DNA from: Heterotrichella gracilis
Lineage: Eukaryota; Sar; Xanthophyceae; Tribonematales; Xanthonemataceae
Reading direction: 5' to 3'
DNA: 33,058 bases
Assembly: GCA_032358255.1 (NCBI GenBank)
Contig: JAULBX010027905.1
Coordinates: 1 to 33,058 of the forward strand
Both the position numbers and the translations under genes were made by a program. Positions within the stretch are counted from its first letter, which is position 1; every line of letters begins with the position of its first letter. Of the stretch, positions 18,108 through 28,083 are shown one piece after another. The notes under the pieces are model-generated. The model was not told the origin of the DNA, made no database searches, and saw nothing but the letters and a program-made list of their open reading frames with translations.

Positions 18108-21100
18108 GCACTGCCATCCCTACAGTCTCCACCAGGGCACAAGCCACCAACACCACCAGCAGCACCACCACAGCCACAGCCATAGCCACAGCCACAGAGA
18201 TGACCCTGCAAGGCACCATCATGGTGGTCATGCGCCACCTGGGGGACCGATCGGGGTACCAGCTGTTCCTGGAGTACGACCCATTTCACACAGGGATGGC
18301 CAACCGCACCACGTCCTATGCGCTAGACTTTGGCCACCAGCTGTATCAGATCCCAGAGGGGTTGGGTCCACGCAGGCCTGTGGAGGTCACAGGTGCGGTG
18401 CAGTCCACACTACCGCAACGTATGCCATAATGAATGACGTGAAATTTGAAATAATTAGGTAAAACAATTTAAAGCAAGTCAATTAATCAATAAATATACA
18501 GAATAATCAGGTGTGGCGCAATTTATAGCGTCTGTGCATTTTTAGATTGCGAAGCCCCATTTATGATCAATGGCGCAATCTTGTGTAGTTAGTCAGTTCA
18601 GTTACTGCATTCCGGCTGTTACTGCATGCCCTCCAGTTATCGTGTTCCCGCCAAATGGCAAGAATTAGCGGTCAGCCCTGCACACACAGCGCCAGGCAAG
18701 TCTGTCCTGACGCTGCTTGTACCAATTCTGAACCTTGCACGCTTGAAGGTCCATATTGATGGCGCGACCCTAGAATGCTGATTGATTCATTATGTTGTTG
18801 CAGGCACCCTGGTGGAAGGGGAGAACACCATTCGAGTGCGCAGCGTGCGGCCTGCCAAGGGCACTGAGTCGTACGACAACTCGTACGCTGGACCCCCTCC
18901 GGTGGCAAAATACCTGTTCTTCACCATTACAATCTGTGGGGGCAAGTTAAGTGTCACAAACCAGACGGTGGGTGGGGGAATGCTAGCCTGGACAAGACGC
19001 TTTTAATGCATACTATGGTTGACAGCATTGCCTGGAATTTATTCCGGCTGCCCTGCCATTTGCAAACGCATTTCAAAACTTAGTAATCAATGCCAAATTA
19101 GAGTTTCATTCGGTACAGTATCTTTATCATTGCAATTTTGTTATGTGACGATTGTATCCTGCCACGCAGTAGGCGTTCAACCCTTACCCCTAAGCAGCTT
19201 GCACTTTCCGTGCACAGCAGCAGGCGGGTTTGCACATGCAGCGTGCACCGAAACATGCACTTCATTTGGTAAAACATTGATTTAAGAGGTATGCAGGAAC
19301 TCATGTATCACACAATATGGTACAATTTGTCCCAGCATGCATGAGCACCTGAGTAGCATGCCGTAGCTGCTGCACTGCACCGCTGACCCACCACCCCACC
19401 CCTGCAGGAATGGCGCAACATGCTCATGGGGGCAAGCAATCCCTCCTCAATTGCCAGGGTGTGGGGCCAGTGCTCCCATGGGCGCATGCGGATGTCGCAG
19501 GAGTCAAAAGTCATTGGGCCTGTTGATGTGGGGTGCAAGTAAGGAAACCCTGGGTGCTGGCTGGTAAAAACCCCTAGAGACCTGACTACTCACCGCTAAG
19601 GCACTGCCAATGACTGTACTAGTTTAACAACAGTTTTATGTTGCCGTTGCCAGTTGCCGACAATAAAAGGCAAACGGCATAAAAACAAAGGGAATCTAAA
19701 TGTAATTTGCCCACATCCAGGTGGCGAGCAGACGACACCTCCTACTGCGCCTCCTACAGCGAGCCCTGGACCAGCTGGATGGCCACAGCCTTTGCAGCCG
19801 CACGCAAGCAGGGGGTGAACCCAGATGACTACAGCTACAAGGTGTTTGCGTGGCCGCAGCTGGCGTGTCCCTGGGGGGGCATGGGGGGGGTGGCGTGCGC
19901 GCACCAGGCCAACTGCTGGGCATGGTGGGTGTGGGGTGTGGGGCGGAAGGGAGGGGGGGTGTAGGGCGGTTGGGCAGTCATCGTTTGAACTAGCAGCACT
20001 AACCAGACACATCCTGTCAGGATGAATACAGGATGTGTGTGGATGCATGCTGGGTTTGCCATTTGTTGGTCTTGGCCGTTGTGCCTGTGGCCACATTTGA
20101 TTGAATTCTGGTTTGCTGCACTTGTTAGCAAAATGTGTGCAAGTGCACGGGTGTCTTAGGGGTCACATTGCCTAAGGTTCTGACTTCATGCGATACCTCC
20201 CCTTGCAAATTACCCTTTGCAAGACCCCTGTTATACACACCATAGTGGAGCCTAGCGGATAGGCGCATGATTTACTGCATTTCCTCCCCATGTGGCTCTC
20301 ATTACCACCCTCCCTTGCCCCCCAGGTACAACGGCAATTGGGCAAACAAGCCCCCGGTGGTCATGCACGAAATGGGCCACCAGCTGGGGCTGGGGCATGC
20401 CAATACCCCAGCTAGGGTTTACGCAGACCAGAGCAGCCCCATGGGGTCTGCACCCAGGGCTCAGTGCTACAACACCCCCCAGCACCACCAGCTGGGGTGG
20501 ATCCAGCCCCTCATTCTGGATGGGACCTCGCTGTTCCCTGGCAACCCACTGGTGCTGAGTGTGGCTGGTAAGTAGGAGGTCTGGTGGTGGAGGGGGGAGG
20601 GGGGAATCAACGGGGTCTTTGGGAAGGCTGGTGTAAGAAGCGACATCTGTGGGTGCACCACATGCAACACGGCCGTACCTACAAAAGGACCCCAGTGGCT
20701 CCGAAAAGCCCAAGATTCACCCAAAAACCCACCAAAGCTCTCCCTGAACACCATCCATGTGCCTATGCATGATGCCCACATTCCCCCTCCTTGCAGGCCT
20801 CTCGGTGTCACAATCCGCTGGGATCCGCATCGAGCCCACCTGGTCCCCGGGCTCCCCCAATGTGTACGTGGGGTACCGCCACGCATCAGGTGGGGATGCG
20901 CTGGCCAAGCCAGAGTACCTGCTGCGGGCGCATGTGCACGCGTGGTCGGGCAACAGCTACTGGGGCGTTGGGGATACCTTGCTGTTGGGGCTGCTGGCTA
21001 CGGGGGAGAGCTACAGTGGGGTGAGTGGGATGGACAACCTTGCAGTGGGAGGGTATTTGGAGTGGATGGATTGGGAGGTATTTGCCAGCTCTTCCTTTAA

Positions 21101-22377
21101 ACCACCAGGCCTGTTTGAGGACAACCTTTTTTGGTCGAAAGTTAATAGAACTAACTTGGTTTCGTAATGGGGAAACACATGCGGTGTGAAACGCACCCTG
21201 CCAATTGCCTTGTGACCACACACCATCATACACTTGAGAATAGTATGAGCATAGAATGAATTATTAAATGGCAATCAAACAGCTGACCTTGTCATCCAAA
21301 TGTGATCAGAACCCATCACTTGTGATTAGATATAATTGCTTTCCGTTGCAGGCCGCTCATGGCCTGGTGATCAAGCAGCTGGCCTTGTCATCCGACACAA
21401 AGTCATCCATCGTGATGGTGTGCCGCAAGGTGGCCAACTCTGAAACCAACTGCATGGATGGATTGGATGACGACTGCAATGGGTTGGTGGATGGGAAGGA
21501 TCCCGCATGCAAGGGGAGGACATCAAAGCCAGGGAGGGTGATCAAAGCGCCGAATGGATCGAGCACTGGCTGGAAGCCGCCGCCACATCCACCAGTCAAG
21601 AAACCACCACCCCCGGTGAAGAAACCACCTCCACCAGTCAAGAAACTGCCACCGCCAGTGAAAAAGCCACCACCAGTGAAGAAGCCACCTCCACCAGTCA
21701 GGAAGCCACCACCACCACCACCGGTCAAGAAACCGCCACCACCTGTCAAGAAACCACCACCAGTCAACAGCCCGCCACCACCAGTCAACAGCCCACCACC
21801 TCCAGTCACAAATCCACCACCTCCAGTCACAAAACCCCCCCCACCGGTCCACTCGCCTCCCCCACCAGGCAAGAAGCCACCACCACCACCACTGGTCAAA
21901 AGCCCACCACCACCTGTTAAGTCCCCACCCCCACCAGTCAAGAAGCCCCCATCACCACCACCAGTCAAGAAGCCGCCCCCACTGCCCCCTCACCCGGTCA
22001 AAGCCCCCCCACCCAGCAAGTCACCACCACCACCTGCCTCATCCAAAAGGCCCCCGCCACCAAGCAAACCTCCACCTCCACGAAAATCCCCCCCTCCTGT
22101 CAAGCCTCCTCCATCCCCAGTTGCCAAACCACCGCCAATGGTATCCCCAGCCAAATCCCCGCCACTGCTAGCGCCTCGCCCACCACCACCCACCACTGCC
22201 AAGTCCCCACCACCCGTCAAAAAGACACAGCCACCACCACCCACTGCCAAGCGCCCACCTCCGCCGCTGCACCACAAACCCCCACCACTTCCTGTCGCCA
22301 CTGCCAAGCGCCCCCCACCACCTCCAATCAAGGCGCACCCGCCACCCAATCACAGGCAGCCGCCCCCGCACACCTGA
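18108..22377 (+). CDS. Gametolysin-like peptidase M11 with metal-binding motif and Pro-rich HRGP tail (5' end not found)
   Basis: Exons: 18108-18392, 18804-18967, 19408-19538, 19721-19924, 20326-20567, 20797-21020, 21352-22377; all phases agree, giving about 758 residues without the first exon. After a Thr-rich segment comes the M11 N-terminal region, then EWRNMLMGASNPSSI, QCSHGRMRMS and VIGPVDVGC. The zinc site HEMGHQLGLGH is at 20366-20398 (HExxHxxGxxH metzincin signature) and the Met-turn is SSPMG. The last exon has a Cys/Asp cluster (NCMDGLDDDCNGLVDGKDP), the pattern of a putative metal-binding motif also seen in MopE-type proteins. It then runs for about 265 residues of PPPPVKKP-type repeats ending at the stop. 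Gametolysins digest HRGP walls in volvocine algae; the HRGP-like tail suggests that this one is itself anchored in the wall. It is likely secreted. The ungapped catalytic residues argue that it is active. Confidence 0.9.
20007..20038. repeat. Perfect 11-bp inverted repeat in an intron
   Basis: ACACATCCTGT (20007-20017) pairs exactly with ACAGGATGTGT (20028-20038) across a 10-nt loop, in the intron before the zinc-site exon. Possible hairpin. Confidence 0.88.
21266..21305 (+). repeat. Echo of the protease last-exon 5' part
   Basis: The tract reading AIKQLTLSS aligns with 21363-21402 (VIKQLALSS), about 97 bp upstream of the real copy and inside the intron. It is in the same frame as the real exon, so an ORF caller would start the last exon falsely at 21268. 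Confidence 0.86.
21583..22374 (+). repeat. Proline-rich (PPPPVKK/PPPPV) coding repeat
   Basis: Degenerate 18-24-bp coding repeat of CCACC(A/G/T)-type codons interrupted by VKK, VNS, VTN, AKS and similar spacers. This is typical of algal HRGP shafts that become hydroxylated and glycosylated. It belongs to the protease's last exon; an antisense Gly-rich frame is a shadow. Confidence 0.95.
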
Positions 22378-23145
22378 TGGCCACCAGTGTCAAACCCTTT
22401 CGCTGCATGAATAAAAATGGCGCGTACTTCCACCAGGGCATGAAGTTGAAGACCCAATGATTTGGGGCGTCGGGGTCAGCAGATCAGCAATCCTGTGGAA
22501 GAGTGCATCAATAATCATGCCAGCAAAGGCTACCATACAGACCAAGGGGGCCTGTGGATTTGGCAGACAAATGACGCAGTGCCAGGTTCCATGGTAACCA
22601 ATTCAGCCTTCAAGGTCCACTCAGTTCACAACGTTTTAATGTGCAATTGAGACCAAGAAAACCGCTGCACAATCAGCATAAATGAAGGGAAATCAACTTC
22701 CAGCATGCATGCACCCATTCTTTTAGCACACCCATCAAAATTCTCTGATTTTCTTGTCATTGGATGGCCCTGCGGTCCTTCCACTTCAATGATACTTATA
22801 ACTATTATTGTTGCCATACAATATGAATGCACTCATTAAATGAATGCTCTCGTTAAATGTTGACATTTGTTTTAGCACACACATTCGCTGATTTGTTGTA
22901 CAATGGATTTGCAATCCTTCGAGTTGATTGACAGTCATAACTATTATTTTACAATACATGTATGCATTTACTGGCCCCTTTGCATGCTGCAGCATTGCAG
23001 TCTTGGCAACCATGGTCTTAGACTGATTATCAGCATTATGCCGAGCCTCATCCAGTCACCAATTGGACGGTCTCCGATTGGCAATTCATTTCTTATCCAT
23101 TGGGTTTAGAGCAGTTTGAGCATGAGGACCTGGCAACACACAGCG

Positions 23146-23183
23146 CTTGTATTCTGTGTGCGCAGTGCCACACAGAATACAAG
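23146..23183. repeat. Perfect 15-bp hairpin, 8-nt loop
   Basis: Arms CTTGTATTCTGTGTG (23146-23160) and CACACAGAATACAAG (23169-23183) are exact reverse complements around CGCAGTGC. If the protease 3' UTR is long this would be a strong RNA stem near its end; it could also be a fold-back element remnant. Confidence 0.93.
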
Positions 23184-24334
23184 TCATTTCCTGACTTTTC
23201 AAGCACCCTGGAGCTCCAACACTGCAGTGTAACACAACAGTTGTCAGCCTGCAGGGATGGGATGGCTAGCCTGAATGTGACTGTGACTGTCTAATAGCCC
23301 TCTAGGGCGGTGTTTATAGATTGGCCTTGGCCCAACCACATAGTTGTTGCAAACAACGTGACAAACTATACATCATTGCTATGCATATGGTGTAGACTAG
23401 GCCTAGCCTGCGACGGGCCTAGTTTGCACCCACCTCGAATGTGGCCAACAATTTGAATTTGCCCACAGTGGGCCACAGTGACTGGGTGTGAAGTAGGTCT
23501 GTTCCAGTCTCAGCCACTAACCCAGTGGTAGCCTAGAATACGCCCAGTTGCCCTTTTCCCTTTCTGTACATCAGTCTGAAACTTTCCTGGCAGGCCTAGT
23601 ACTGGTCTCGCGCTGCCCTAGTACGGAATGGGTGTAGGCATGTTCTAGGCCAAGACTAGGAGAGTGCTGTTCTTGTAGTGATGGTGAATTGGTATCCATT
23701 CCTGCAACTTTACATTCACCGTGGTCTAAATCTAGACCACTGCAGCGCTGCCGCAGCTGATCAATTTGTTATTCTGTGATATTTTATGATATTCAGCACA
23801 TACTAGTTGAACTTCCAGCCCAAGTAGGGCGGTCCTGGGTCGCATGGGAGCGCCTGACCAAGAACTGGTACCAGTAGTGGCTTCAAGGCTAAGTTTTTTT
23901 GCCGTGCCTGGCAAGGGTCCTTCGATGCAGACTAAAGAAACATATGAAGATAAGCAAACAAAATAATATTGTTGGCACAAATGAGCACTGCTAGGCTACC
24001 AACAAATAATTGATTTGGTAAACCAATCCAAGTTGAAACCTGAACTCACTTCAATACTATTGCTATTAGCATGCTCTTGTGGATCAAATGCCAGCCATTT
24101 GGTGAGCCGGCAGTCCAAGTGGTGGCCTGGAAAAAACAATAAAAAGAGTGCAATGATAGTGAGCAACAAGAATTATGCAGAATATATATCAAGTTTTCAG
24201 CAAAACACCCGAAAGCATTGCTGCCCACACTATTGGGCCACTTCAAACCACCTTGCCACCCATGCAAGCTTCGCGCTGGCCGCCGGCCGCCGGACGGCGT
24301 CTGCACCTTACAGGCACGAGATTTACTGGCGGCC

Positions 24335-24584
24335 AAGCCCTATTTGCTGCTGGCTAGTGGTGCCATCACTCGTCATTGAGTCAGTGTTCAACAATCCGGT
24401 GACATCCATTGGCAAGCAGAGAACAACGTGGATACCATGCGCAAAAGCCAAACCGGCTGCTGGCTAGTTTGGCCCTTCACCCAGTGATCTACCAAAATAT
24501 GACGCAATTGATGTGTTGCGCACAAGCTCTAGCTGCGGTCGATTGGTGTCGCCAGCATGCGGCACTTGCCCACACACCCGCCTG
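24335..24584 (-). repeat. Two echoes of the oxidoreductase terminal exon
   Basis: The real segment around the stop (24681-24745, encoding FVDKYRAALMATPAHSK) recurs at 24524-24584, retaining the sense of GACAAGT/GGCAAGT-CGC-GC. A shorter copy lies at 24335-24374. Both are beyond the stop codon. Coding frames are disrupted. Confidence 0.72.
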
Positions 24585-24684
24585 GGGGAACCAATGGCCA
24601 CCGTGGAGCAAACCCCTGACCTTTCGGGCGGAGCCTCACACCAACGGCTGGATTGACCATTGGGGTCAGTGCCCTGCCCGAGCT

Positions 24685-27626
24685 CTATTTGCTGTGGGCT
24701 GGTGTGGCCATCAGCGCTGCGCGGTACTTGTCCACAAACCTGCTCAGCGCGGTGTTGGATGCCTTGAGCCACGTGGGGATGAAACCAGTCAGGTTGAACC
24801 ACCCAAGCTGGGCAACTGCATACCTGGACAACCACAAGCGCAATGGGTCAAACCCCATTGCGTCAGGCAGGTGATTCCAAGGATCGGCGTTGCATCAGAC
24901 AGGCAATTTCAAGGATTGGCATCGCCTGCCATTGGGAGTGGATGGCATACTGCATGAGCATTCCTGCAGTCAATGCAATGCAGCGGAACAGTGCGCACAC
25001 ATTTTCAAGCACATTTCATCATGCAGCTATGACACAATTGGATCATGCTCAATGCAATAGTCCCTGAGAATCCACACACCACGTAACACATCAAGCTCCC
25101 CGCAATGCATTTGGGGTACTTGTGGCAATAATAAAAATAACATTTGGGGTGTCTGGGGTATTATAGACACATGTGGCAATAATAATATATATGAAAAAGC
25201 AACTCACCTCCTGCCCACAGAGACCGCACCCACAATCATGCCCATGTTGGGCTTCCACACTGCCAGCTTGGCTGTGTCCCCAGAGGCAATGATTACCCTT
25301 AGGTTCTTGGCCATCAGGGTTGCATGCTCCTTGGCCAAAAAGGCCAGCTTGTTCTCCTGGATGTTGGTCACGTCACCCAGGGCAAACAGGGTGGGGTGGC
25401 CCTCTACCCGCAGGCTCGCATTCACCTGCACAATGTATTTGTAATTCCTCTTAAAACATTGCAATAAATTAAACACCATTAAACTTGTTTTCAAAGTGTT
25501 AGCCTAAATCCTAAACCCTGAACCCTAGCGCCATGTGTGGCAAGATGCAGGGTATTGGGTCATCACCTTGATAGCCCCATTTGGCTCCAGTGTGTCGCCA
25601 AGCGCCACTTTCATGAATGCGCTGTTGATCTTGATGCCGGTGCACCATATCACGTGGTCCGCCTGCACTGTTTGGCCTGTGGCTGTGCTGAAGGTGGTGG
25701 CACCAGCATCGGTACTGGGCTGGAGCCGGTCCTCCAGAAGCAGCTGCAAAACAGTGAAATATAAGAAGAAAAGAACAATAATATACAGAGAAGAACATGT
25801 GAAGAAAATGTGCATATGTGAAGAAACTGTGTATATGGTGGCAACTCCCTGGCCTGAGGCGGTCCTACAAGAAAATGCATGGGGACCCACATGGATGACA
25901 CGAAAATGTTGAGAATACATGAATTGAGGTACATGCACGTGAAACCAACAACGCATGGGTACTTGTAAGAGAACATAATGTAAGGAAACACAGGAACGGC
26001 AGTCAAACAAACAGCCTGAGAGGCTGCAGTCACCCATGACAAACTGCATCCCACATGTGCCCACCAACTTGCCCACCAACTTGGCTCACCGTTACGCCTT
26101 TCTCCTGCAGCTTGCTGGCCACTGCATTGCCCAGCTTGGCCGGCATGTCGGGCAGCAAGCGGGTGCCACTGTGCACTAGGGTTACCTTCACCGATGGGAA
26201 ATCCTCGGCTATTTCACCTGCAATGGTCGCAGTTTACGCTGGAGTGTGCAACAACAAATTGCAACAATACTTGAATTTTAGAGGTTGTTTTTAGAAAATT
26301 TTAATGATTACGGTATGCCCTGTATACCATGGCGCACAATTTATCATGAACCAAACATCCATCATATGTATCTGGCAGTGCCAAGGCAGGGTTGGCTGGT
26401 GCAATGCACATCGGGCCAATTGCCTCCCTGCTTCTTTTCTACGTGCATGTGAAGTACCCAGTCTACCTGCAACTTCCACCCCCAGTGCACCACCGCCCAC
26501 CACCAGCACGCTCTTGGCTGCCTTGATCTGGTCATAGGTGCCCTGGAAAGGTAATGCTTGTCACCAAATTTGAAGTGAAACCATGGAATAGAACCCAGAG
26601 CAAGCATCTTGATGGCACTTTGAACCGTGTGAAGAATTCACCCCAGAAAGCTGCAAGGAGCAGCATTCATGTGAAGATTGCAGCAGGCTAAAACCCTAAA
26701 CCCTAAAACCGCACCTGGATCTCAGCGAGCCTGGCGGCAGCGGTTGTTGCCGACACCGCCTTGCCAAAAGTGTAGGTGGATCCCGAGCATATTGCACAGT
26801 AGTCAAACTCCACAGTGGCACCGTTTTTGAGGGTGGCTGAGGTGTCGGTGAGCTTGACCACCTCGCTGTGTATCACTGTGCCCATGGGCTTCATATCCTG
26901 TGGGTCAGGATTTTTATTTTAGGGTTTCAATATAAGGGTTGAGATTCAGTGTCAGTGAGGGTGGGCACTTCACTGTGCCCAGTGGCTGCATACCCTGGGA
27001 GTGTCTAGGGTTTGGGGTTTAGGGTTTAGGGTGACGGTGACTCGCTGGAGTCCCAGTCGCTGCTTTTGTGTTGCTAGGGTTTAGGATTTAGGGTGAATCA
27101 CTGCTCCCCTGCGGCTTCAACTCCCGCAGCAGCTTATTGGACTCTGTTGTGACATATGCTATTAGGGTTCACTGTGTAGGGTTTTGGGGTTTAGGGTGAC
27201 AAGCCAAAGTGGTAGTGCTCTGAGCCAAACCAACAGAGCACAGAGAAAACCGGTTGGCCAAGGAATTTGCTTGCTAAAAGGTGCTGCACCTCTTCAAAAC
27301 TATGGCACAATCCGTCAGGGTGTTAAGCTCGAGCGTATGTTTGATGTGGTATGTACATCGTGATCCACAGACGGCGAATAGTTTAACAAAGGCACTGCAG
27401 TCCACTGCAGTCTGGTTGCAATATATCAGTTCCGACATACCTCGAAAGGGATCACCGACGTTTCTGCAAAGCTGGGCTCCACTGCCGTGCGTGCGTTCAC
27501 AAAAACGGCCTCAAAAAACTGTTTCGGCTCCACCACCGTGACATCCACAAAGTCCTGGACTAACGTGGCTAGGTTAAGCCCTGCAAACGACCCTCCAATC
27601 ACCAGCAAACGTGGTTTGGCTGCCAT
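24685..27626 (-). CDS. AIFM2/FSP1-like FAD-dependent NAD(P)H oxidoreductase (7 exons)
   Basis: Exons: 27626-27441, 26897-26715, 26542-26467, 26217-26090, 25743-25567, 25425-25208, 24823-24685. Phases close to 1107 nt, 368 aa plus stop, close to the usual length of AIFM2-type proteins. The FAD-binding fold starts at residue 7 (LLVIGGSFAGL), the NAD(P)H fold has VLVVGGGALGVEVAG (GGGALG at 139-144), and VIWCTGIKIN is followed by the second FAD motif TLFALGDVTNIQENK (Asp268). The order and spacing fit the two-dinucleotide-binding-domain, type II NADH:quinone-oxidoreductase-like fold. Animal relatives reduce ubiquinone and vitamin K at lipid surfaces and suppress ferroptosis; the algal role is inference. 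There is no obvious transit peptide or membrane segment. The C-terminal segment (WFNLTGFIPTWLKASN) is moderately hydrophobic and could contact membrane. Confidence 0.9.
24866..24935. repeat. Imperfect 36-bp tandem duplication
   Basis: CAGGCA, then (G)ATT-CAAGGAT-GGC(G/A)T(T/C)GC, occurs twice in a row in the last intron of the oxidoreductase gene. Confidence 0.75.
26693..26712. repeat. Telomere-like CCCTAAA tract at the exon 2 donor side
   Basis: Two to three CCCTAAA units directly downstream (minus strand) of the oxidoreductase exon 2 donor. Confidence 0.9.
26957..27197 (-). repeat. Three echoes of oxidoreductase exon 2 acceptor edge, separated by TTTAGGG words
   Basis: The real edge 26866-26912 (CACCTCGCTGT, CACTGTGCCCATGGGCTTC, CCTGTGGGT) recurs at about 26957-27000 (CACTTCACTGTGCCCAGTGGCTGC). 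It recurs in shorter form at about 27040-27064 and 27094-27130. Telomere-like words lie at 27010-27031, 27077-27092 and 27178-27197, between or after the copies. Confidence 0.78.
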
Positions 27627-28083
27627 TGCGCCTCAACCCGCTGTGTGAGTCTACCCGGCGAACTGCAAACGTCAACTGGGCGAACCAAACAACCGTGGCA
27701 AACAGATGAAATTGGGAAATTGGGCACCCGTAGTATCACCACTGGGAAACGCTGTTGTATTAACTGCAACTTGCGGGGCTTATAGGCCAGCGTTGGGCAC
27801 AACAGACGTGTATAGAGCTTTGCGAAATAGCTTACGGCATCCTCTTGAGATCATATGTTTTTCAAGTGTTTGACTTGTTCGACAAGCCAATCCCCAACAT
27901 GATCCCCACAGATTGCCATGCCATATAGAATGCCTTTCCTGTTGGTTGATAGCCAAGGCTTATAGCCCAAAAGTTGTATGCCCATATTCCTATCGAACCC
28001 GTACCGCAAAAGCCCGTTGTTGAACGCTGGCCAACCTCCTGCCATGGTGAAAACCATCCACTAGGTGGCAAGCCACCCTCGCC
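27627..28083. promoter_or_regulatory. Compact divergent promoter region (457 bp)
   Basis: The oxidoreductase starts leftward at 27626 and the nucleoporin rightward at 28084, so a single 457-bp interval must carry both promoters and 5' UTRs. A 68-codon minus-strand frame (27851-28057) is open and looks moderately protein-like, but overlaps this interval and matches nothing I know. I see no clear core promoter element. Confidence 0.6.

Larger units (their letters stand above)
22378..24684. other. Convergent intergenic region / 3' UTRs
   Basis: Lies between the ends of the protease (plus) and the oxidoreductase (minus). It is AT-richer than the genes, with no recognisable protein. Contents: a 15-bp perfect hairpin (23146-23183), a TGTAA word at about 23229 that could end the protease transcript, a TGTAA on the minus strand (about 24309-24313) that could end the oxidoreductase transcript, and echoes of the oxidoreductase terminal exon (24335-24374, 24524-24584). 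Confidence 0.55.

Noticed and set aside
21268-21351. Start of the last protease exon at the ATG at 21268
   Set aside because: The open frame there is produced by an in-frame echo of the real exon start; a phase-correct acceptor (TTCCGTTGCAG) places the exon at 21352.
21357-21968. Gly-rich minus-strand frame of about 200 codons
   Set aside because: Antisense shadow of the Pro-rich repeat in the protease tail.
24409-24957. 182-codon plus-strand frame
   Set aside because: It is antisense to the last oxidoreductase exon and its echoes; the minus-strand model closes in phase and matches a known fold.
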